DNA of 64,000 nucleotides from Hygrocybe punicea (GCA_963556145.1 OY744467.1:4650001-4714000), one strand, 5' to 3'. Counted from the stretch's first letter, positions 33,546 through 44,609 are shown. A program made the numbers and translations. Notes: a model not told the origin generated them from the letters alone.

Positions 33546-33638
33546 GGCGCTAGAGCTGGCACCGGCATTGAGGGATCTCTTTGTGTGGGCTCTGGGAGGT
33601 GCTGGCAGGGTTGCGAGGGGTCAGGAATGAGGTTGCAG

Positions 33639-33995
33639 TGTAGAGACATATATATCTCTGGGTACGTATTCACTCATTTTACCATATTCCCTATTTGTTC
33701 TATCATTTGTATATAGTGGCTGTTGTAAATAGTCACAAACAAGAAGAGTTTTGGGTTTTCATCCCACTGACAATGAACTCGCTCATCGAATCCGCACCTA
33801 CCCAGGCTGTGTTGTGGTGAATGCGGCCTGGGTAGGTGCGGAATCGTTGTGCAAGTCTGTTTGTCGTTGGGGTGAAAACCCAAAACTCTTCTTGTTTGTG
33901 ACTATTTACAACAGCCACTACATACAAATAATAGAACAAATAGGGAATATGGTAAAATAAGTGAATACGTACCCAGAGATATCTATGTCTCTACA
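33639..33995. repeat. 357-bp near-perfect palindrome with TG...CA ends
   Basis: The left arm (TGTAGAGACATATATATCTC, then GGGTACGTATTCAC and on to GCACCTACCCAGGC) is matched by the right arm read backwards, ending CCCAGAGATATCTATGTCTC then TACA at 33995. Each arm is about 165-175 bp with few mismatches and a centre near 33820. Related sequence at 30400-30610 suggests it is part of a repeat family. No clear target duplication (GCAG before, TCCA after). Confidence 0.65.
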
Positions 33996-34141
33996 TCCAG
34001 TAGGGACACAAATAGAGACTGTCCCCAGTCTCACACAAGACAAGGGAGAAAGAAATAGGAAAAAGAAAAAGAAAAATGGGGAGGGAGGGAAGGGACAACA
34101 CTGAAAAGACAAAAAAGAAAAGAAAGAAAAATCCAAACAAA

Positions 34142-34324
34142 TCAACAATAATCTTCCAACACATAATCTTCCAACTTCTCTAACCGATCCACCAACTTTA
34201 CCATCTTTTGCTCCAAAACCTTGAGTGCCTTAAGGGATAACAATACTGACTCGAGCGCAAGCAAAGTCGAAGCGGGTATGTCATCAATGGCAGTAGACTC
34301 CAGGTTGGATGGTGAAGAGGACAT
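34142..34324 (-). CDS. Small coiled-coil open frame, part of a repeat family
   Basis: From ATG 34324 the minus strand encodes 60 residues ending in a heptad-rich segment (LKALKVLEQKMVKLVDRLEK). A degraded counterpart lies at 30740-30830. Conservation of the segment in two copies suggests it was once the C-terminus of an element-encoded protein. No known family recognised. Confidence 0.3.
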   Translation of the reverse strand: MSSSPSNLESTAIDDIPASTLLALESVLLSLKALKVLEQKMVKLVDRLEKLEDYVLEDYC

Positions 34325-34399
34325 GACCTCAAATAGGCCAGTTCGGATTAGTGGATAGGGAGCAGGGGCCAATGGTGGGGCGATGTGGGATGGCGTTGG

Positions 34400-35330
34400 G
34401 GCTCGAATGCGGTGGGGGTGGCTTGTACAGCATCACAGAGGGCGATATGGGGGTCCTGGCGGTGGTACGTGGCTGCCTGGTGATGCGGTTTCCACGTCTA
34501 TGACCCCGGATAAAGAGATAATAAAAGATGAAAACGTCACAAAGGTGCGAACGGGACTTGGGACACTCCCGAGTATAACGTGATAATGCGCGATAATATG
34601 CGCGATCAAATAAACAAAGCGGAAAGTCGCGAGATAACGCGATATCGCAATGCAGTGATAAACAAGAATCGGAAGGCTTAGCTGGGTGTCCTAGATGACA
34701 GCGTGATATGCAGCGATGATGTGACGAGACGAGGGTTCTACGCTACGACTTAGGTCGCGATAGCGGAGAGTGCGCAACGAGAAAAGATGCAGATTTGAGT
34801 AGGAATAACTGGATTTTTAAACTTAAGACGCAAACTAGTGGGGAGGAGAGAACTGGGTTCTTCGTCGTTTATTTTCTACTACAGGACATTTTTTATATTC
34901 TAAAGGGATAGGGGTTTAAGGGTGGATGAGTGAAATAGAAATGCAGTGAAATATCGCATGAAAGCGATGAAACGGGAACAGAATAGCGAAGGATTTGAAA
35001 TAATGGCGAATATCACATGCAAGTCGGTGAAAAGACGAAGATAAACCAGATGGATTACATTTCTGGTATCGGACTCGGTGTCCGAACGTGTGGGACATGT
35101 TTAACGGTTGTGTTTCAGCGTATTGAGACCGGGCTGCGCGGTTAAGATACAGCGAAAATGTTGCAGTCACGTGCACGTCAATCGGCGTAAGTCGCGCAAG
35201 TCGCGGGCGGCGCGCTGATGTTCCGCATGTACGCGGGACGCAGAAGAGTCATAGGGAAAGTAGAATTGGATCCTATGAGAGATTCCGTGCCCAAAGGGAG
35301 AGACTGCGTATCACCGGAGTCAAAACAAGA
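34400..35330. other. Unassigned GC-rich sequence with CGCGATA-type repeats
   Basis: Frequent CGCGATATCGC, GATAATGCGCGATAA and similar words around 34560-34700, and a GTCGCGCAAGTCGCGGGC stretch near 35195. It may be an LTR or internal part of another retroelement, but no coding or second LTR copy was found. Confidence 0.3.
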
Positions 35331-35339
35331 GCGGAACGG

Positions 35340-36440
35340 GGGCAGATGTGTTGATATGCACATGGATGTGTTTTGCGGGAGCCGGCATGGATGCAGATGG
35401 TGACGGCATGACAGGGCTTGTATCCAGGGACAAGAGCGAGTCCGTAGATGCGAGTGGCTGGGGTGCACAGGCTAAACCCGTTGCACAGCGCTCCGTCTGT
35501 TCCGAGTCATGTTTGACGCATGAGTGCTGCTGGGCAGGTCGTTGGTGCTTTCCGGTCATGGTTTTTCGACAGGTATCAGTATGGATCACCCCCAGGGATG
35601 ACGGCGTGGGCGTAGACGGTGACGGGGGGCGAAACGAGGGCGAAACAGGGGCGGAAACGGTGGAATATGTCGAAAACGGCATCTGTTGGGCACTGGCATG
35701 GTCTCCAGGTGACGGCGTGGGCTCAGATGGTGGGGGCGTGTCACGGATCGCTTCCAGGGATGATGTCGAGGCCATAGACGCGAACACAGGGTGAAACAGG
35801 GCGAAACGGAGGCAGACACAGGACATGTGGAAATTGGCCTTGGGCACATGTGGACACGTTTTCCTGGGGATGGTGCACATTCAAACGATGGGTGTATGTT
35901 GTGGCTTGCATCTGGGGACGACGGAGAGGGTGTAGACGCAGATGGCAGGTGAAATGGGAGTGGAATGGGAGCAGAAACGGGGGCCGATGTTGAAAACAGT
36001 GTCTGCAGGCTGCTAGTGTGGATTCCTGGGGATGATGCGGGCTCAAACGGTGGGGGCGTGTCACTGTTCACATGTGTGGTCGACAGTGTGGGCGTATGTG
36101 TAAATGGGGGGCAATTTGAGCCGGAAACGAGGGGGGACGTGTCGATACGCGTGTTAACGTTGCGTTGGTGCGTGTGGACGCATTTTTCTGGGGACGGTGT
36201 GGGTGCAGACGATGGCGGCGTGTGTTGGAACACCCCTGGGGATGATTGCGAGGGCGTACGTGAAGACGGGGGCTGAAATGAGGCAGAAACAGGTGGGGAC
36301 ACGTCAATATGCATATTCACGTTGGATTTGCATGTGTGGATGCGTTTTCCTGCACGGGAACTGCGGGGATGATGACGGGGGGTGTACCTGAAGATGCACA
36401 TGCAACAGACGTTGCATGGCAGGCGTTTTCCATCGACTAC
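35340..36440. repeat. Degenerate tandem repeat region encoding Pro/Ser-rich frames
   Basis: Imperfect units sharing GGGGATGATG, GTGGGGGCGTGTC and GAAACGGGGG recur at intervals of roughly 150-190 bp. The minus frame gives TPPPFEPxSSPG and FSTSAPVSAPxPLPFH-like blocks, but other frames are open as well, which is expected of such GC-rich repeats. Not called a gene. Confidence 0.5.
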
Positions 36441-36884
36441 CGGGTCTCCGTTTTGCGTTCGACGCGTGGGTGGCGCTGCTTGTTGGACGCGTTCGTTGCG
36501 GCCGTTCTGGGGCTTTCCAGGCATGGTTTTTCAAGCAGGATCTGTGGGGCGTTGAATGCTGGGTCCGTTGGATGTGCTAAAATGATTGTGGGTGGCAGGA
36601 TTAGTGAAATAAAAGGGGAATGCGAAGGGGGGGCTGTATTGGGGACCGTGTGATGTGGCTGTGATGGTGTGACAAAAAGGCCAAAGGGCCGAGTTCTGCA
36701 GCCCAGGAGGCGCAACGGGTACAAAATAACCATACGGAAGTGTCGAAAACATCGGAAATGGGTCTGAGAGCTGGTGGGAGAACTAGAGATGCTTGAAATG
36801 CTGCCAAATACAGGGCGCTGTTGACTATGGGGCACTGTTGCTGCCAGAAAGAGGGAGAAGTGCCAAAATGGCAAGGTCAAAGAG

Positions 36885-37945
36885 GGGTTTTGTTACAAAT
36901 ATTTGAAGAAGAAATAGATGACGCGGGAGCGGAGACAGAACAAGACGAAGGAAGGGTATCGGTAGTATGTATCTGATTTTGTACATTGGTCAACAATGAA
37001 ATGTACTGGGCGGCAGTCTGAGGCTGAGATGAAGAGAAATCTAAATCAATAGAAAAACATAAGTCCTCTTCTAAGGGAAATGGCAAAAGGGAAGAATAGT
37101 TCGTGGTATAGGTGTGGTCGCTTTCGAGTGGCGGCTTCTCGTCTCCTGGTGCGTCCTTCCCAAGAGGTATCTCCAGGTCCTTGACTTCTAAAAATCCGGC
37201 TTTCCGGTGTCGGACCGCTCTTGTCGGTTCTTCTGGTTGTGCTCAATGGTGGGCAAGGTGACGATGGCGCCAGTGTTTGGATCCATGATTGTAACTTGTT
37301 GCTCTCTGTTTTTATAATCCTTTGTGAGGGCCTCGGAAAGCGTGAAGAACGGGCGGCCAATGAGGATCTCGTAAGGGGCGTCGTCGACAACTTGGACTTG
37401 TAGGAATAGATCGATGTTGCCAAAGGTGAATTTGAGGTTGGCGATCCGGCCAAGGGTGTCGTTGTCACTTTTATTCACCAACTGCATCCGCATCTTCATA
37501 TTTTGGAGGCCATAACTGAGCTTTTCCCAAATGTCGCGTTGCATGCCGATGATCATAGAGCCATTGTCGAGGACGCACTCGAATGCGAACTTGCCATTGA
37601 TGAGCAGGTAGACTGCATGAAGAGGGACTGAGTCTCGGCCAATGATGAGCAGGACATTTTCCTGACAATATTGGCAGGTGCGGGTAGGGATTTCAGGTGC
37701 GTGAAAGTGGAAGACCTTGACGTTGTTACTCTCGGCAGTGACCTTTTTCGAAGTAGTGAGGTCCTTCATGTGACGGCGAGTGTTGGACGACATGGCTAAG
37801 AGTTCTCGTTGCGAAATGCAGACTTGAGAATCGAGCGCATGGTCGATGACAGATTTGGCGATACCGGGATCTTCGATGGGGGCCTGGTAACGGTATTGTG
37901 GGTGCGACGTGGGAAGGTTCTGGGGGGTGCGCGGCATGAAGGCGG
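36885..37945 (-). mobile_element. Older Ty3-type element, distal part (protease end of gag, start of pol), truncated
   Basis: Minus-strand sequence is about 85-90% like the younger element from its gag protease region (QYRYQAPIEDPGIAKSVID) to the beginning of pol (PFPLEEDLCFSIDLDFSS), then similarity stops at about 36885. It is the continuation of 49115-52327, separated by insertion of the whole younger element at GCGG 37942-37945. The gag frame has a TAG at its SEKSR position and the U_UUC_CCU plus UAG site is kept (37074-37083 on the minus strand). Confidence 0.85.
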
Positions 37946-38739
37946 TGTAGAGGGTCCTCGACCCTCTGAGGCCGTAACATCGATATCTAGCGAATCCGCT
38001 CGAACCCGACGTCTCTAGCAATCTACGTTCGAACCCGACGCAACCCGACGCAACCCGATGCATACCGACTAGCACGGCCGCTCATGTACCTGGTCGGTCT
38101 ATCCCCTAAACTCGCGGAACTTCAAATATCAAAGATAGATCTCATCGGACTGGGATCCCGACATCGGACTTGCCTTATTCACGCCTAGCGTCTCCCTTAT
38201 GGGGATATAGTAAAGTACTTTGCATCTTTTACGGTTTTTTATATCTTCCACCCATTTTCCCTGTCATCGTCGCCTCGCAACGCTCTTCCTACTTCCCCAT
38301 TTTTATTCTCCTTTGTTTCCTCTCATCGGCCGAGGACTCTCGTCCGAATCTAGGTACAGAACTTTGTAGTATAAAAACGGTGCCCAAGCGCCGTCTCAAA
38401 ATAAGAAACCAGTTCCCCCATTTCCTCTCTCTGAGAATTAGTCTCTCAGTAAATTCCATCGCACACATTGCTCGTCGGATTCCTCGACGCCCTCCCCGTC
38501 GTTCTACCACCTTTATCTCTACATTTCTCATCACCCGACACCTGACCCGCCGTACCCGACATCGTCGGCTTCGTCGGCTTCGATCGGTCTTGATAGAATT
38601 CAGTAGTTTACTCGGCGGCTTCTTACTTTTTATATCCTATTATCTTACTGAAGCTTGTTAGACTATTCCTAGTCACTTCTACGCTGACCCCACAGGCTTA
38701 GGATTATTATTCCGCAACCACCCCGACCTCGCCTTTACA
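37946..38739 (+). repeat. 5' LTR of the young Ty3 element
   Basis: A 794-bp LTR with TG...CA ends. Terminal hairpin AGAGGGTC-CTC-GACCCTCT at 37949-37967. A TATAAAAA box lies at 38370-38377. Confidence 0.95.
38370..38377 (+). promoter_or_regulatory. TATA box of the 5' LTR
   Basis: TATAAAAA inside the LTR, also kept in older copies on the minus strand at about 53740 and 32380 as TTTTTATA. Its position in mid-LTR fits a U3/R promoter. Confidence 0.6.
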
Positions 38740-38741
38740 TC

Positions 38742-38759
38742 TGGAGCCCACCGCGAGGA
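38742..38759 (+). other. Putative primer binding site
   Basis: TGGAGCCCACCGCGAGGA starts two bases after the LTR end, and TGG would pair with the CCA tail of a tRNA. The older copy keeps the TGGAGCCCACC core (minus strand near 52315-52325). The donor tRNA was not identified. Confidence 0.5.
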
Positions 38760-38775
38760 ATAGTCTAGCACCACC

Positions 38776-41658
38776 ATAGCTTCCTCTTCCCGTATCCCTC
38801 CCTCTGACCGTCGTCTTCGAGAACTTCCTCGAAGAACTCTTCAACAAGAACTCTCTTTAGCCGCCTTCGACCCGACAATTGACGACGACTTCTTCCAGCT
38901 AGTACCCGACCACCTCGCTCGACATAACAATCTCCCGCTCGTCTCAGGGTCAAACACCCCCCTATATCTTTCATCCGACAGTCTCGAATCGGTCGATATA
39001 CCGATAATTACCATTACACCCGACTCATCCGATCTCAGTTCGACACCCGCATCGCCTACGTCCCCGACTTTGACCTCGCTAGAACCCCCGTCCACGTCTT
39101 CGCTCTCGACATCGAAAACTCCGTCATCGTCATCGTCTCCGTCTTCGCTCTCGACATCGAAAACTCCGTCATCGTCATCGTCCCCGTCTTCGTCTTCGTC
39201 CACGCTGTCATCGCCCACGTTACCCAACCCGCTCATTGTACACCCGACAACCGCTTCATCGACATCTCAGCTCCTCCCACTCACAATGACTTCGACCTCT
39301 GGATCCTCGACCGCTCCCCACGTTACCGCTCCCCATGTTACTCCACGACAAATGCCCGCTCGCGGTCACTCCACGGCCCCGACCTTCGACGGGAACCCGC
39401 TCAATTTAAACCGCTTCTTCGAAGAAGTCGAGATACTTGCTGCCGATGCCGCTCTCGACGACGCAGGACACATCAAGCATAGTCTGCGCTACGCGTCGCT
39501 TAGTGACTACGAGCTTTGGGCAAGTTTACCTAGCGCGACCGGCGTCGATTATGCCGCATTCAAAAGGAGCGTACTCGTGCTATACCCGGGCACGGAAGAC
39601 GATCACCAGTACACTATGGCGGATCTCAACCGTCTTACGCACACCCAAACCGCTTACAGTATCCGTACCCACGCCGAACTTGGCGAATATTACCGCGAGT
39701 TCATCCGAATCTCAGGGTTTCTTCTAGACAAGGGTCGGATCTCTCCCCGAGAACGCAACATCGCGTACGAGAACGGCTTCCATGTCGAGCTTAAAAAGGA
39801 CATCAAAACCCGTCTGCAGTACCAAAAGCCGAACCATTTCCATAGCGACCCTTACGACTTCCAGGACTTCCACAATTGCGCCCACTTCCTGCTGGCCGGA
39901 ACCGCGGCTGAACCGTCCACCGTCTCTCATCTATCGTCAACGTCGCCTGCCGCCATCCGGTACTCGACTCCAATAGAACCCGCCACCCGCTACCCGCCAC
40001 CCGCTCGCTATGACCCGGTCATTCCTAAAGCGGAACCGGTCGAACCTAACGTATCCGACCTATTTCGTCTCATTTCGCAACAACTCGCTGTCCTCACGCA
40101 AGCCCTCACCGAACGCAACAACCCCCCAAAGCCGTGTGCAAATAGGGCTGAGCCGACCACCGTGGGACAGGGTTTCACCAATTTCAACTGCCTCTTTTGC
40201 GACGACCCGTTCCATCGTATACGCGATTGTCCCATCTGCGAGCAGTACACTCGAGACGGGATATGCCGCAAGAACGAGCACGGCCGCATCGTGTTGCCTA
40301 ACGGAATGTATCTTCCAAAGGCTATCGTCGGCAAAAATATGAGGGAACGCTTCGACGCGTGGCACGCACAGAACCCCGGCAACCGCGCTCCCCCTGCCCG
40401 CAACCCCACAGAACCGTTCCAACGCGACCCGCCGCCTCATGTAAAAGCTAACTTCGTCTCCGCCGTCGAAGTACCCACCTACGAACCAGAGGTCACCACC
40501 GAGTATGCCGACATCTTTCAGTCCACGACGTCCGACATCGACGACGACAACGAACAGATTAAGGTTCTGGAAGCCGAAGTGCAGCGGCTTCGTAAACGGG
40601 TTAGATTCGACGGTGTAGAGATCCCATCAAAGACGAAAGGCAAGTCTAGAGAAACGTTTCCCAATCTGCCCACCACTTCCACGTCTGTCCCCGCCGCGAA
40701 ACCCGCCGAGAAAACGGCCAGACCTATCAACGAGCAGCCGATCACCATAGTCCCTCCTTCGAACACGCGGCCGACCGAGCCGACCGCCCTTGTACCGCGC
40801 ACTCCCCAGAACCGTCCTGCATCGCACCCCCAATACCGCTACCAAGCCCCCATCGAAGATCCCGGTATTGCCAAATCCGTCATCGATCGCGCACTCGATT
40901 CTCAAGTCTGCATTTCGCAGCGAGAACTTTTAGCCATGTCGTCCAACGCCCGCCGTCACATGAAGGACCTCACTACGTCGAAAAAGGTCACCGCCGAAAG
41001 TAACAACGTCGAGGTTTTCCATTTTCACGCACCCGAAATCCCTACTCGCGCCTGTCAACACTGTCAGGAAAACGTCCCGCTCGTCGTCGGCCGCGACTCA
41101 GTCCCTCTCCGTGCGGTCTACCCGCTCATCAACGGCAAATTCGTATTCGAGTGCGTCCTCGACAACGGTTCCATGATCATCGGCATGCGACGCGATATTT
41201 GGGAGAAACTCGGTTACGGCCTCCAAAATATGAAGATGCGGATGCAGTCGGCAAATAAAAGCGACAACGACACCCTCGGCCGGATCGCCAACCTAAAATT
41301 CACTTTTGGCGACGTCGATCTTTTCCTCCAAGTCCAAGTCGTCGACGACGCCCCCTACGAGATCCTCATCGGCCGTCCGTTCTTCACGCTTTCCGAGGCT
41401 CTTACGAAGGATTATAAAAACGGAGAACAACAAGTCACGATCACGGATCCAAACACCGGTGCCGTCGTCACCTTGCCCACCATCGAGCACAACCAAAAGA
41501 ACCGACGAGAGCGGTCCGACACCGGAAAGCCGGATTTTGAGAAGTCGAGGACCCGGAGATACCTCTCGGAAAGGACGCACCGGGAGATGAGAAGCCGCCA
41601 CTCGAAAGCGACCACACCTATACCACGAACTATGCTTCCCTTTTGCCGTTTCCCCTAG
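38776..41658 (+). CDS. gag-pro: Gag-protease polyprotein
   Basis: The frame is open from 38764 to the TAG at 41656-41658. The first ATG is only at 39286 (790 aa from there), yet the upstream frame is protein-like and kept in the older copy, so a start before 39286 is likely; an ATA at 38776 sits in a CCACC..G context and is used here as the tentative start. Order: disordered Ser/Pro/Thr-rich N-part, capsid-like region (FDGNPLNLNRFFEEVEIL to ISGFLLDKGRISPRE), zinc knuckle C-x2-C-x4-H-x4-C (CLFCDDPFHRIRDC), a short coiled coil (EQIKVLEAEVQRLRKRVRF), and a retropepsin-like domain with FECVLDNGSMIIG (D-N-G-S in place of the usual D-S/T-G-A) and ILIGRPFF. Gag packages the RNA; the protease would cut the polyprotein. 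The last part overlaps pol in the -1 frame. Confidence 0.85.
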   Translation: MASSSRIPPSDRRLRELPRRTLQQELSLAAFDPTIDDDFFQLVPDHLARHNNLPLVSGSNTPLYLSSDSLESVDIPIITITPDSSDLSSTPASPTSPTLTSLEPPSTSSLSTSKTPSSSSSPSSLSTSKTPSSSSSPSSSSSTLSSPTLPNPLIVHPTTASSTSQLLPLTMTSTSGSSTAPHVTAPHVTPRQMPARGHSTAPTFDGNPLNLNRFFEEVEILAADAALDDAGHIKHSLRYASLSDYELWASLPSATGVDYAAFKRSVLVLYPGTEDDHQYTMADLNRLTHTQTAYSIRTHAELGEYYREFIRISGFLLDKGRISPRERNIAYENGFHVELKKDIKTRLQYQKPNHFHSDPYDFQDFHNCAHFLLAGTAAEPSTVSHLSSTSPAAIRYSTPIEPATRYPPPARYDPVIPKAEPVEPNVSDLFRLISQQLAVLTQALTERNNPPKPCANRAEPTTVGQGFTNFNCLFCDDPFHRIRDCPICEQYTRDGICRKNEHGRIVLPNGMYLPKAIVGKNMRERFDAWHAQNPGNRAPPARNPTEPFQRDPPPHVKANFVSAVEVPTYEPEVTTEYADIFQSTTSDIDDDNEQIKVLEAEVQRLRKRVRFDGVEIPSKTKGKSRETFPNLPTTSTSVPAAKPAEKTARPINEQPITIVPPSNTRPTEPTALVPRTPQNRPASHPQYRYQAPIEDPGIAKSVIDRALDSQVCISQRELLAMSSNARRHMKDLTTSKKVTAESNNVEVFHFHAPEIPTRACQHCQENVPLVVGRDSVPLRAVYPLINGKFVFECVLDNGSMIIGMRRDIWEKLGYGLQNMKMRMQSANKSDNDTLGRIANLKFTFGDVDLFLQVQVVDDAPYEILIGRPFFTLSEALTKDYKNGEQQVTITDPNTGAVVTLPTIEHNQKNRRERSDTGKPDFEKSRTRRYLSERTHREMRSRHSKATTPIPRTMLPFCRFP
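41649..41658 (+). other. Putative -1 programmed frameshift site at the gag/pol junction
   Basis: In the gag frame the end reads CGT TTC CCC TAG. TTTTCCCC contains the heptamer T_TTC_CCC (41649-41655), which fits X_XXY_YYZ; slipping back one base gives CCC CTA GAA, the pol frame. The heptamer and the following TAG are both kept in the older copy (T_TTC_CCT TAG). Pol is open in the -1 frame from 41541. Confidence 0.55.
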
Positions 41659-43264
41659 AAGAGGACTTATGTTTTTCTATCGATTTAGATTTCTCTTCGT
41701 CTCAGCCTCAGACTGCCGCCCAGTACATTTCATTGTTGACCGATGTACAAAATCAGCTATGTACTACCGATACCCTTCCTTCATCTTGTTCCGTCTCCGC
41801 TCCTGCGTCACATATATCCTCTTCGAATATTTGTAACAAAGCCTCTACTGAACACGCTACTTATATCTCGTATACCACCCCCCCTACCAGGGACCTAAAA
41901 GGAGTCGTTACCAAGAAAAAGTATAAGAAGGTAGCCGATCGTATCCGCCCAATTTCTACCACTCTCCCCGACGAATACCGTATCATACGCGAGATCACCG
42001 GCGACCCGCTAGCCGATTTACCCACGCTCCCGACTCACCCGCCCGACTTTACACCCGGCACCCGCTATACCCAGGAACGACACGACGCGATGCCGATGAA
42101 CCCGGATGGATTCCTTTGGCCTGAGGAAGAAAAACTCGGCCACCATATCATCAAAACGCAAGAAGCCGCCTTCGCCTGGAACGAATCCGAGAAAGGCCAG
42201 TTCAATACGGACTACTTCCCGCCGATCCACATTCCCACCGTACCGCATGACCCGTGGGTCCATCGCAATATCCCAATCCCACCCGGCATCCTTAACGAAG
42301 TCATCGGCATCATCAAAGACAAAATTAACGCCGGTACCTATGAACCCTCGAATTCGTCATACCGCTCCCACTGGTTCTGCGTTTTGAAAAAGGATGGGAA
42401 GTCTCTTCGAATCGTCCACGATCTACAGCCGCTTAACGCCGTCACTATCCGTGATCCCGCCGTACCACCCATGACCGAGCACTTGGCCGAGGCCTTTGGC
42501 GGCCACTCTTGCTATGCTTCCTTCGACCTCTTCGTCTCTTTCGACCAACGCCTCGTCCACCCCTCGTCTCGGGACTATATGACCTTTCAGTCTCCACTTG
42601 GAACGCTTCGACTTACGCGGATTGCTATGGGATACACAAATTCCCCGCAGATCCTACACGGTGACTCTATGTACATCCTCCGTGACGAAATCCCTCATCT
42701 TGCCATTCCGTATATGGACGATATTCCTGTCAAAGGGCCTCCAACCCGCTACGAGCAACCCGATGGTACCTACGAAACTATACCCGAGAACCCGGCAATT
42801 CGACGTTTCATTTGGGAGCACTTCCAAGGTGTCAACCGCGTCATCCAGCGTTTCCGCTATGTTGGCGGTACCTTCAACGGCAAAAAACTCGAGTTGTGTC
42901 GACCCTCAGTCATCGTTGTTGGCCACCGATGCACATACGAAGGAAGAGTAGCCGACGACTCCAAAGTACAGAAGATTTGCGATTGGCCACTGCCGACCAA
43001 CCTCACCGAAGTTCGCGCCTTTCTCGGCATCTGCGGCGTCTTGCGTATTTTTATCAAGGACTTCTCGCTCCACTCCCGACCCCTCGTCCGTCTTACCCAC
43101 AAAGGTATACCCTTCGAATTTGGTGAAGAAGAAGAGACCGCCGTCGACTACCTCAAAAACGCCGTCATTACGTCGCCAGCGCTGCGCGCTATCGACTACA
43201 CGCGTGAATGGGAAGTGATTCTCGCCGTCGATTCATCCGTTCTTGGAGTCAGCTTCGTTCTTAT

Positions 43265-44609
43265 TAGTGTTGCCGAAGTTCAGTTCGGTCCGGTTCCGAG
43301 CCTTTTTGGCGGAACCGCGAACTGAACTTCGGGTCCGGTTTGGCGCATGGCCAAACCTGGACCCGGACGGCATTGAACCGTCTCGCCGCATTCAGTCTGG
43401 GTTCAGACCGCGTCTGAACCCAGACCGAGGTTGGCTCACCCCGTGAGCTCCGTTCTCCTCGCGAATGGCAGGCACGTATCAATTGATACGGCGCTACACT
43501 TCGCGAGGTAGTTGGGCTGCGGGGGAGCCGTCCGGTGCTGCTGCTGCTGCTGCTGCCGTCGCATTGCTGCTGTTGCTGCGGCCGTTGGCGTTGTTGCTGC
43601 TGCTGCTGCTGCCGCTGCCGTTGCTGCCGTTGCTGCTGTTGCTGCTGCTGCCATTGCCGTGGCGTTGCTGCCATTGCCGTGGCGTTGCTGCTGTTGCCGC
43701 CGTTGCCGCTGTTGCCGCTGTTGCCGCTGTTGCCGCTGTTGCTGCCGCTGCCGTCGCTGCTCCTGCTGCCGTCGCCGTTGCTGCTGCCACTGCTGCCGCT
43801 GCTGTCGTGGCCATTGCTGCTGCCGCTGCCGTTGCCGTTGCCGTTGCTGCTGCTGCTGCTGCTGGCCGTCGTGGTTGTCGTTGCCGTTGTTGTTGCCGCC
43901 GCTGGTGGTAGTGGTGGTGGTGGTGGTGGTGGTGGTGTTGCAGCTGTCGTGCATCCGTTGCTGCCGGCGCTGCTGCTTCTGTTGCTGCTGCCGTTGCTGC
44001 CAGTGCTGCTGCTTCTATTGCTGCTGCTGCTGCTTCTGCTGTTGCTGCTGCTGCTGGCCGTTGCCATCGTCGTTGCCTGGTTGCCATAGCCGTTCCCATT
44101 TCTGTTGCCGCCGCTGGTGGTGGTGGTGGTGGTGGTGGTGGTGTTGCAGCTGTCGCGCGTCCGTTGGCATTGGGTTGGCGTTGGCATCCATCTTGTGCCA
44201 AGATGGGTGTGGCCACGACGTGGTCGCGGTCGAGTTCCCTGTCGCAAATGACATTAGTAAAGTTAAGAAAAGCTTGAAACTGACCTTCGCGTTGAGTGTT
44301 GATGTTGTGTTGCGTGTTGATGTTGTGTTGCGTGAAAGCTACACGGTCACGGCCGGTCACATGATACCATTTAACACGAAATAGTAAGTCAAGAAATACG
44401 AAAAACAAATGAAATAAATACCGTAAAAATAGCTGCGTTCGCGGTTTGGACGCGGTTTGGAGCCGTTCAGGAAATCCGGCGGGCCTTGAAACCCGGAACT
44501 GAACCCGCGGTCCGGTTCAGCACTTGGCTGAACTTAGACTGAACCTCGGGTTCGGTTCGGGGTTTGAACCGGGTTCGGCTAGGTTCGGAACCGAACTACG
44601 GCAACACTA
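43265..44609. mobile_element. hAT-like non-autonomous transposon, copy A (1,345 bp)
   Basis: Ends TAGTGTTGCCG and CGGCAACACTA (11-bp perfect inverted termini, longer with mismatches), flanked by an exact 8-bp duplication GTTCTTAT (43257-43264 and 44610-44617). 8-bp duplications and TA(A/G)NG ends are typical of the hAT superfamily. Subterminal regions are packed with GGTTC/GAACC words. The middle (about 43530-44140) is CAG/CTG-rich triplet repeat. A short leader with an intron lies near the right end (minus strand), see the separate entry. No transposase is encoded. Confidence 0.88.

Noticed and set aside
35586..36524. 312-aa Pro/Ser-rich minus-strand frame as a secreted protein gene
   Set aside because: Built from degenerate tandem repeats that are also open in other frames, no signal peptide and no introns.
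43465..44408. Very long open frames on both strands through the CAG/CTG body of the hAT-like element
   Set aside because: Triplet repeats without stop codons are open in most frames on both strands; frames are not conserved between copies A, B and C.
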